Shown piece after piece: positions 1 to 64,000 of a stretch of DNA of 64,000 bases (position 1 is the stretch's first letter; each line of letters opens with the position of its first letter). The stretch comes from Perca fluviatilis (Eukaryota; Chordata; Actinopteri; Perciformes; Percidae), in NCBI RefSeq assembly GCF_010015445.1, contig NC_053129.1, positions 21,553,749-21,617,748 of the forward strand. The letters run 5' to 3'. The notes under the pieces were generated by a model, which worked only from the letters and a program-made list of their open reading frames with translations, had not been told where the DNA came from and ran no database searches. The position numbers and the translations under genes are program-made.

Positions 1-193
1 CAAACAAAAACAGTTGACAAATCATTAACATATTCGCCTGTAACAGTTTCATAGTGTTTATTGGGGATTAGAGTCCATATATGTATCCAGACCACATACA
101 AATGTTTGATCTGATAACTCAAAAATGTCTAATAAGTCAAGATGGAAATCAGTGATCATGCTCACCAATTTTTCTCTGTTATTTATAAACATA

Positions 194-956
194 GGCGGCG
201 CCAGGGAGGGGCTATGGGGTGCTGTAGCTACCCATAGGATTGCCATAGCACCCTCTTAGCGCCCCCAAGAAATTGCTGTGGTTGATTTATAAATAAATAA
301 AAAATCGTTAATGTGTAAATAGTATAATTTATATTTGAAAAATGAATAAATACATTAATAAAACAAACCGATTATTTTTAGGCTGAAAAACACAAGTGAT
401 CGTATTCGGCCAAAGGGTGCAGCACACATTGAACTTTTGACCTTACTTCCGCAGTAACGTTTTCACACAGAAGAAGAAGAGCTCAATATTTGGAGCCGTT
501 AGGATTAGAGAAGTGAGTCTAACACTAGCAATGGATAGTTTTTTACTCCCTAAACATCAAGGTGTGGAGATAGGGGATCGCACAGCCAGGCCACAGTGGG
601 TGAGTCAGCTGATAGAGATCCACCAAGATGTGTGGTGTATTTGGCCTGCTGCATTACTCTTCTGAGCCAGTGTATGAGAGCTGCAGTAATGATTGTTTGA
701 ACCCGGCTTGTTGGCTGGTATTTGAAATATGTTTGGTGGGCTAATCAGAGTTCTATGGTGCTGTTGTATCGACAACTTTAAATCAATCTCTCTCGTTCGC
801 TCGCTTAGTAAACCACGGCGGAGGTGGGTGGGCATCTGCACGAGTGTGTGTAATGTTAGGCTATTTGTGTCAAGGGAAACCCAAAATTTCAGAGCACCCT
901 CACTGAAACGTCCAGCAACCCCAAAGCACCAGCAAAAGAACATCTCTGGCGCCGCC
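194..956. mobile_element. Non-autonomous DNA transposon with GGCGGCGCC ends
   Basis: Inverted ends GGCGGCGCCAG (194-204) and CTGGCGCCGCC (946-956) bound a 763-bp unit in otof intron 14. Next to the left end are internal short inverted repeats around GGGTGCTGTAGC and ATAGCACCCTC. An ATG at 531 opens 44 codons beginning MDSFLLPKHQGVEIGD before a stop, perhaps a remnant of a transposase start. No clear target duplication is visible, so the superfamily is uncertain. Confidence 0.5.
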
Positions 957-58079
<57,123 letters not shown>

Positions 58080-58420
58080 CATTAGTCCACACTGGCCAGG
58101 GGAGTAATTTTACTCCACACGGATGAAACTTGAACCGGTTTGGTGCAATCTGTGTTTAATAATATTTAGGTGAGCTTCTCCTTGCGTCTGGACACAAACA
58201 TCGTTTTCCATACGGGCAGTATGGAACAAACAGAAAGGAAAATAGTGAATTAATGATATGCTCCAGTTAACATTTCCTCTCGCTCCGTGCTCCGTGGCTG
58301 CTGGGTCTGTCGCGCATCTCCGGGCTGGCACTTGGTTTTACTCTGCTCGTTGGGCAGGAAGGGCGGGGGTTTGCTTCAGCTTCCGCGTGAGGATGGTGGA
58401 TGCTCTAATTGGAAAAGATC
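58080..58420 (-). promoter_or_regulatory. otof 5' untranslated region and proximal promoter candidate
   Basis: This is the upstream side of the otof ATG. A GC-rich patch (about 58270-58400) contains the GC box GGGCGGGG at 58361-58368 and several CpGs, unlike the AT-rich sequence around it. There is no convincing TATA box; the (TA)n near 58500 looks like a microsatellite. The transcription start cannot be placed from sequence alone. Confidence 0.35.
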
Positions 58421-60413
58421 AGTCCAGCTCTCTGATTTTAGGGAAATTCACTGCTTCTCTTTTTCAGGGAGTAAAAATCTTCTATAGTCATGAGCCTACA
58501 TTATATATATATATAATCTTTACTGCAGACTGCCTGGCCATTTAAAAAAATACTCTTAAATGTATGCAGATATTGCAGTATAGTAAGGATAGACTATTCC
58601 AACAAGTCACAGTTTGTAATTCTCATCTTCTTATAGAATAGGGATTTTAATGTTGTATGTTACTAAATACAGAGTTTGAATGACCTTTTAGTGTATGTCA
58701 TGTAAATCATGGTGGCTCCATGTAATACTGCTAAAAACTATTTACAATGACCTTTAGATTCTTTAGAAGTTTCTAAAACTTACTGTATTACACGATTAAG
58801 TCTTCTTCTTTAGGACAGATGCTGAGTAAAATACAGTTGCCAGGCAACTTCTCTTACCATGGCTAAATAAAGATGGATAAATAAAGGTCAGTGGTCAAAA
58901 TGCGCTTTGCCAGTTGGTCCCTGTCAAATCTTGGAATCTGGAATAATATGCAGGTATATGTTTATGGAGATTGGTCTCTGTCTAATGCTGGGCAGCGGCC
59001 CTTCTTTCTGCTCAACAGAAACCACGTTTTACCTGGAGGCTGTAATCCATATCTTTTACAAGGAAAGACCAGCAGGTAGGCAGCTGTGCTAAGAATTTCT
59101 AAAACAGAGACCAGGTACCTGCCAGGGTCCTGAGGGGGTTTTCCAGCAGGAAAATGAAGAATAATTCCCTGGTTCACCAGATATTGGTACAATGAGGAAA
59201 ATGTAAAAGGCTAACACCCTCTCAGAGCACTATTGCATGGGTATTTTTTAGTTTCATGAGTAGGAGTACTTAACATAAAATATTTGAGAACACCTGGCCT
59301 ATAGCCTTTTTGAACATCTTCAGGTAAATTTTCCCTCATCGCAGATAAGTAACAAACTAAACTGTGCTGGGAGTTCATTATAAAAATGCCACTATTGAGG
59401 AGTACCACAGTTGCACTGATGGCAGCAGGAACCCTTTGACAGCACTGTGATGTTTCCCAGCAGACACAGGGACACAATCAGCCCAGCTTATTGGTCCTGC
59501 CAGGATATGGAACTGCCTGTCAGATACCACTCCAATGCTCATTATCTGCTCATACAAAAATACATAAACTGCGTGACCATGTAGTGTAGTCTGACAGTTG
59601 GACATGTATATTCAGCAACTGTGTCGCTGTGGTTTCTATTATTTTGCCCTCCCTTATTGATGTAAATGTGGTAAACAAAATGAGAGAAAATAACAGCACA
59701 GTATAACACACACTACAGCTCAACAGTACCCCAAACTACATCCCCCAAAATGATCATACAGTGGAATCGACACCTCTCTAAAACAAAAACAGAACATTAT
59801 AACCTCCATGAAGGTATTATTTATTGCAAGACTGTTGTATTAGACTGCATTAGTTTTAGCTGATGTACCGAATAAACTGGCAACTGAGTGTAAATCTGAA
59901 GAGCGTTAAGGAGTAGTTTTCCCTCAGAGCTTGATGTTTCTGTTCACTGCACTATTTTTAGTTACTGTCTAAGACAGTTACAGTAGATGTTTTTTTTCTT
60001 TCTTGTGACTCTCCCAGAAAATATGGGAAACATACAAGACAATGGTGGCATGAAAAAACTGGTTAAGTAATGCATCATCTCTGTATTTGAGCTAGTAGTA
60101 GCATATATGAGTAGCATGTAACAGCTTAATGTAGCACGTTTGGTATACACAAATGACGACAGAAAGTAAAACTGATGACAGAACTGGAACACGACACTCC
60201 ATTCATATAAACTCAGCTGGACATGCAGTCTAACTTGATACAGTATATCATCAAAGATGGCCAATTCATCACAAGCATCCTGTCACCTCACTCAGGGACG
60301 TTATGTCAGGAGTGGACCTGACATAAATGACCTCAGGCATGCACATAACAAGATACTCAGTATACTGAGCTAGCTGAAGTTGCCTGTGGAGAAATCCAAC
60401 CCCTCTCTCTCCC

Positions 60414-60534
<121 letters not shown>

Positions 60535-60666
60535 GAGTGACAGTGTCTGTGCACATTTGTAGGGAGTGAGTAAGAAAGACAACTGTCTGCTTCCATAAGA
60601 TTTTTTTTCAGTTTAAAAATATATTCTGTTTTATGCTGACTCATGCATTATTGCAAGATGCTGCAG

Positions 60667-60875
<209 letters not shown>

Positions 60876-61291
60876 CAATCAGCACCAGTTTATGATGTTA
60901 AGGTTTGAGGACAGAGACAACATAAAAAATGACAAACTACTAATCCTGTCTCCTGGGGGCCGTGAAGATGACCACTGACACATATGTTAAATTGAGGCAA
61001 TTCTGGCCCCCTTTTTTTCAGTAACTAATACTGACAAACAGCCTGAGGAGATGTCAGTTACTTTGTGGTGAAAATCTGGTTATTATTTACTGTAAACCCT
61101 AATTTCCTGTCTGACTTCATCAGAGTAAGGTTTTAGAGCCAATCATCAATTCATTCATGAAAACCGTAAGTGATGGTTGAAATTGTCTTTCCCCAGTGTA
61201 GATAAAGGCTCTGGCCAACAGAGGGAGATCTTGCTCTACAGTAAAACTACCTTCATACATAAATAAAGCCATCTTTTGTCGATTGATCGAT

Positions 61292-61316
61292 TAGATAGAT
61301 AGATAGATAGATAGAT
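61292..61316. repeat. (GATA)n microsatellite
   Basis: About six GATA units. Confidence 0.8.
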
Positions 61317-61825
61317 TATTCATTATGAAAATCTAATTGACAGATCTGAGTTAAAGTTCCAATTATTTCAGTGTGAATCAGAAAATGATAGATTAACCTC
61401 TGGGCTGAAGACACTGTGAAAGGAGAATGGATTCAGTAATTGCCATTAGTTTTGTGGGACATTTGCTGTTATATCAAAAATGTTAGGAGGTTTTACAGGA
61501 AATCCAGAGAATCTGTATCTGGGAAACATGAAGAGCTCTAACATGCAAAAAGTGCTGCAAAGGTTTTCAGTGATTTCAGTTATTTTAACTTTAACATTTA
61601 ACTACACACTGAGAGCATTTTAGATAAAACGCCAACTCTACTGCTGCAACTGGAAAACATCAGTTCTAAACAAAACCTTACCTGTATTGCATACAGGTTA
61701 AACTATATTTAATAACACGGCTTTCTGCTCCATCTAGTGGTTAAATTATTTCATTGGAAAATGGATGTAACTGTGCACACACACAAATGATCATTTATTG
61801 AAGTATTGGCCCATAGTCACACCTG

Positions 61826-62249
61826 GGGCCTCATTTATAAAACCTGTTACGCAAGAAAAAGTTGCGTGAAGCAGGGTGAAATTTTTCGTTGCAACATTCC
61901 TCGCAATAGTCGGGATTTATAAAGAATTTCCATGCGTAAAAATGTTCCCAGTTTTCCGCAAACTTTTGACCACACGTGTGATCGTGCGTAATGGTCCCAA
62001 GGTTTTATTGACTGCGTTTTAGTGAACTCCGATGGTATGCCCGTTTTCCGAACCTAACCCAGTTTTTGTTTTCCTGAACCCAACAATCCCGTTCTTGCTA
62101 AACGACCCAAGCCGGTCGTGGCGCCCGGCGAGGGGCGCCAGCAACCGGGGAGAGGCAGGGGATCCTCCCACACCGCCGAGCGGAGGGAATGCGCTTTTCC
62201 TCCGCTGCTCTCCCCTCCTCGCCCCGGGAAATGCGTTTTTGTTTTTTAT

Positions 62250-62303
<54 letters not shown>

Positions 62304-63043
62304 CTGTGTGTCTGTGCGTCTTTATGTGGTCGTGTCTGATTGTAGGTGTCTGTTTGTGGGAATGTTGTCTTTCTGCACCTGCTATTCCCAAACAGTTATC
62401 ATACAAGTTACCAAATTGTTACATTTCAAGCACTTTCACCTGTTTTGCACCAATAATGATCCAAAATCTTGTTTCTATTTTTACCTTTTTAATAACTGAA
62501 TTTCCTTTCTCACAAAAAACGAAAATGATCATATGATCATAAATGTGATCTCACAGGGGTAAATGGCAAATATGAACCATAAATGATGTATATATCATTG
62601 GTAATTGAGCTAAATCTGTTAAGTATTAAGGCTGCGTAACAACAATATGAACACTAGGGTTACGGCTTCCAAACAGGATTTAGTTTCGCTGTTCTACCTC
62701 TGTTAGGAGCACATCGATCTCACAATCACTGAATCGTGTTTTTTCCCCATTTTCCCGTTTCGTGATTGGTGATCAAGGGCTCCTTTCAAGTCTGGAATAT
62801 TCATTGATTGATTAACATGGACCTTATTAGGACAAATATGGGACGACCTTGGGAGGAGCGTGAGGCTCGTGCAGGACCGCATAAGGTAACGCACGTCCGT
62901 ATTTATAACGAGAAGAGTGCGTACCGGTGTGCGCCGCAAGGTGTTATAAATCAGAATATTGTTTTTGCGTACGAAAATTCTGACTTTTTTGCGCACGAAA
63001 TCTTTCAGAATAGAATCTACGCACAGTTTTATAAATGAGGCCC
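61826..63043. mobile_element. Harbinger-like non-autonomous element (1218 bp)
   Basis: The ends GGGCCTCATTTATAAAAC and GTTTTATAAATGAGGCCC are perfect inverted repeats of 18 bp, with CTG duplicated on each side (61823-61825, 63044-63046). The inverted similarity continues through TACGCA- and TTTATAA-rich sub-terminal segments. The interior has a GC-rich patch (62110-62240) and a (TG)n tract (62249-62301), with no transposase. The 3-bp duplication suggests PIF/Harbinger (inference). Confidence 0.8.
62249..62301. repeat. (TG)n microsatellite inside the Harbinger-like element
   Basis: About 25 TG units. Confidence 0.9.
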
Positions 63044-63663
63044 CTGGTGAAGTGACAGTGTCATGGAAATGATCCTTAGGTGGTTCAGGTCTGCTGTCAT
63101 GTTCTAAACCTCTAATTATTCTGCCACTAATCACTTGCTTACACCCTGCAGTCTTTTTTCTCTCCCTCCACCTGCTACCAGACCTTCAGTTTTGGATGAA
63201 ATCAGTGGTGTTCCCTGAAGAGGGAGACATTTTATCAATTTTATTATATTATGTTATCCAAAATGAAAAGACACCCTGCAGAAGCCTGCAGGCACTTTTA
63301 AAGAACTGAGACATAGGCTATATTGTTGAGAAATAAAAAAATGCATTTGAATAAATTAAAATGATGAGAACCTATGAGTCTTTATATAGAGAGACAGCAT
63401 TCAGTTTATAAATGCGTTTTATTTTTTAAAGTCAACTCCACAGTGTTTAATTCTTTCAAATCAGAATCGACTGCAGAGGTTTATGGATGTGAGATTCATT
63501 ATTGGTTTTTGAAAGTGTTTTGTTGACATAAAGAAGCCGAGAATTAATGGTGAAAAGCAGCAGTCCCATCGGAAGAGGGGAGGGGAGACGTGGTGCTGGT
63601 GTGTCCCAGCCCTCTGCATCCAGCTGGTGCGTCGCTTCGCAGCAGTAGCGCGCCACACTCACC

Positions 63664-63736
63664 ATGGCTGTAGCCGCAAGCAGGACGCTCTTGGCGCTAT
63701 TTGTTACGTTTTGCGCACCAGGATGCGGATGGACAG
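63664..63736 (+). CDS. Probable first coding exon of a secreted or membrane protein (unidentified)
   Basis: The ATG lies in a strong vertebrate context (CTCACCATGG). It opens MAVAASRTLLALFVTFCAPG followed by CGWT. This is a short start, a hydrophobic core (LLALFVTF) and a small-residue end, as in a cleavable signal peptide. The reading frame reaches GGATGGACAG then GTAAAAG, a plausible donor in phase 1. Signal-peptide exons of cell-surface and secreted proteins often end in phase 1. The preceding 150 bp is GC-richer than its surroundings and has no long coding frame, so it is probably 5' untranslated. Later exons lie beyond 64000. I do not recognise the gene. It is divergent to otof with about 5.6 kb between the start codons. 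Confidence 0.6.
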
Positions 63737-64000
63737 GTAAAAGATTTGTTTACTTTTTTTCCTGAGCAGGTGCACGTTTTCCATTAATGTGTTATTTTAG
63801 TTTGATCATTGCTGCTGCACTGTTGCTTTCTTCTCTTGTGGTCTATTGGATCCAATTTGATCGATGAGGCAGTGGTTGTTTGAGTTTGACCAGCTTATTG
63901 CGATAATTTTTCATGAAACCGAAAGAGATTAGTTGTAGCCATTTAGAATGCATTAGAATATTTAATTTAGAGTGTATGGCTTGATTTATCATTTGCAGAT

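Noticed and set aside
58501..58517. TATATATATATA near 58503 as an otof TATA box
   Set aside because: It is an alternating TA run more than 400 bp from the start codon. It looks like a microsatellite, with no supporting initiator or transcript evidence.
62032..62499. A 155-codon open frame on the plus strand
   Set aside because: It lies wholly inside the Harbinger-like element and reads through a TG array. It resembles no transposase.

Overview
This window is nuclear genomic DNA of a ray-finned fish, most likely a percomorph teleost. The organism call rests on three things: intron-split coding exons of a vertebrate gene, very many (GT)n, (CA)n, (TA)n and (TATC)n microsatellites, and a dense set of DNA transposons and short non-autonomous elements of kinds I know as common in teleost genomes. 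Nothing bacterial, phage or plasmid-like is present.

The main gene is otoferlin (otof), on the minus strand. Fourteen coding exons can be placed to the base, from the initiator ATG at 58079 down to an exon ending at 1309. Every exon has AG acceptor and GT donor ends, and the phases join without a break into the first 532 codons of a protein of roughly 2,000 residues (C2A, the linker, C2B and C2C). The rest of the gene lies off the left edge. Exons 6-14 are packed into 5.5 kb (1309-6800). Exons 1-5 are spread over about 39 kb because introns 1, 2, 3 and 5 are 9.8, 15.0, 11.1 and 12.0 kb long. The otofa/otofb paralogue cannot be settled from here.

At the right edge, on the plus strand, a probable first coding exon (63664-63736) encodes a signal-peptide-like start. 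It is head-to-head with otof, with about 5.6 kb between the two start codons. I do not recognise the gene.

The large introns are a museum of nested transposons. Three copies of a long palindromic TTAA-flanked element are present (15477-16395; 16651-18663, split by a decayed Tc1 transposon; 54598-55500, itself inside an older element with a fossil helicase fragment). A hAT element with a perfect 8-bp target duplication (50068-52234) holds two adjacent TTAA elements. Other entries are Harbinger-like elements with 3-bp duplications (30328-31432, 61826-63043), a mariner-like element (24202-25325), an AGTCT/AGACT-ended element with 11-bp flanking direct repeats (43262-43684), two LINE 3' fragments (14367-15008, 35985-36330), tRNA-derived SINE pieces, a possible LTR and two widely spaced inverted repeats.

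I found no evidence of a novel multi-gene system. The most informative signals are the nested-insertion histories, the intronic palindromes that otof transcription would turn into long RNA hairpins, and an otof splice donor that merges into a GT microsatellite.
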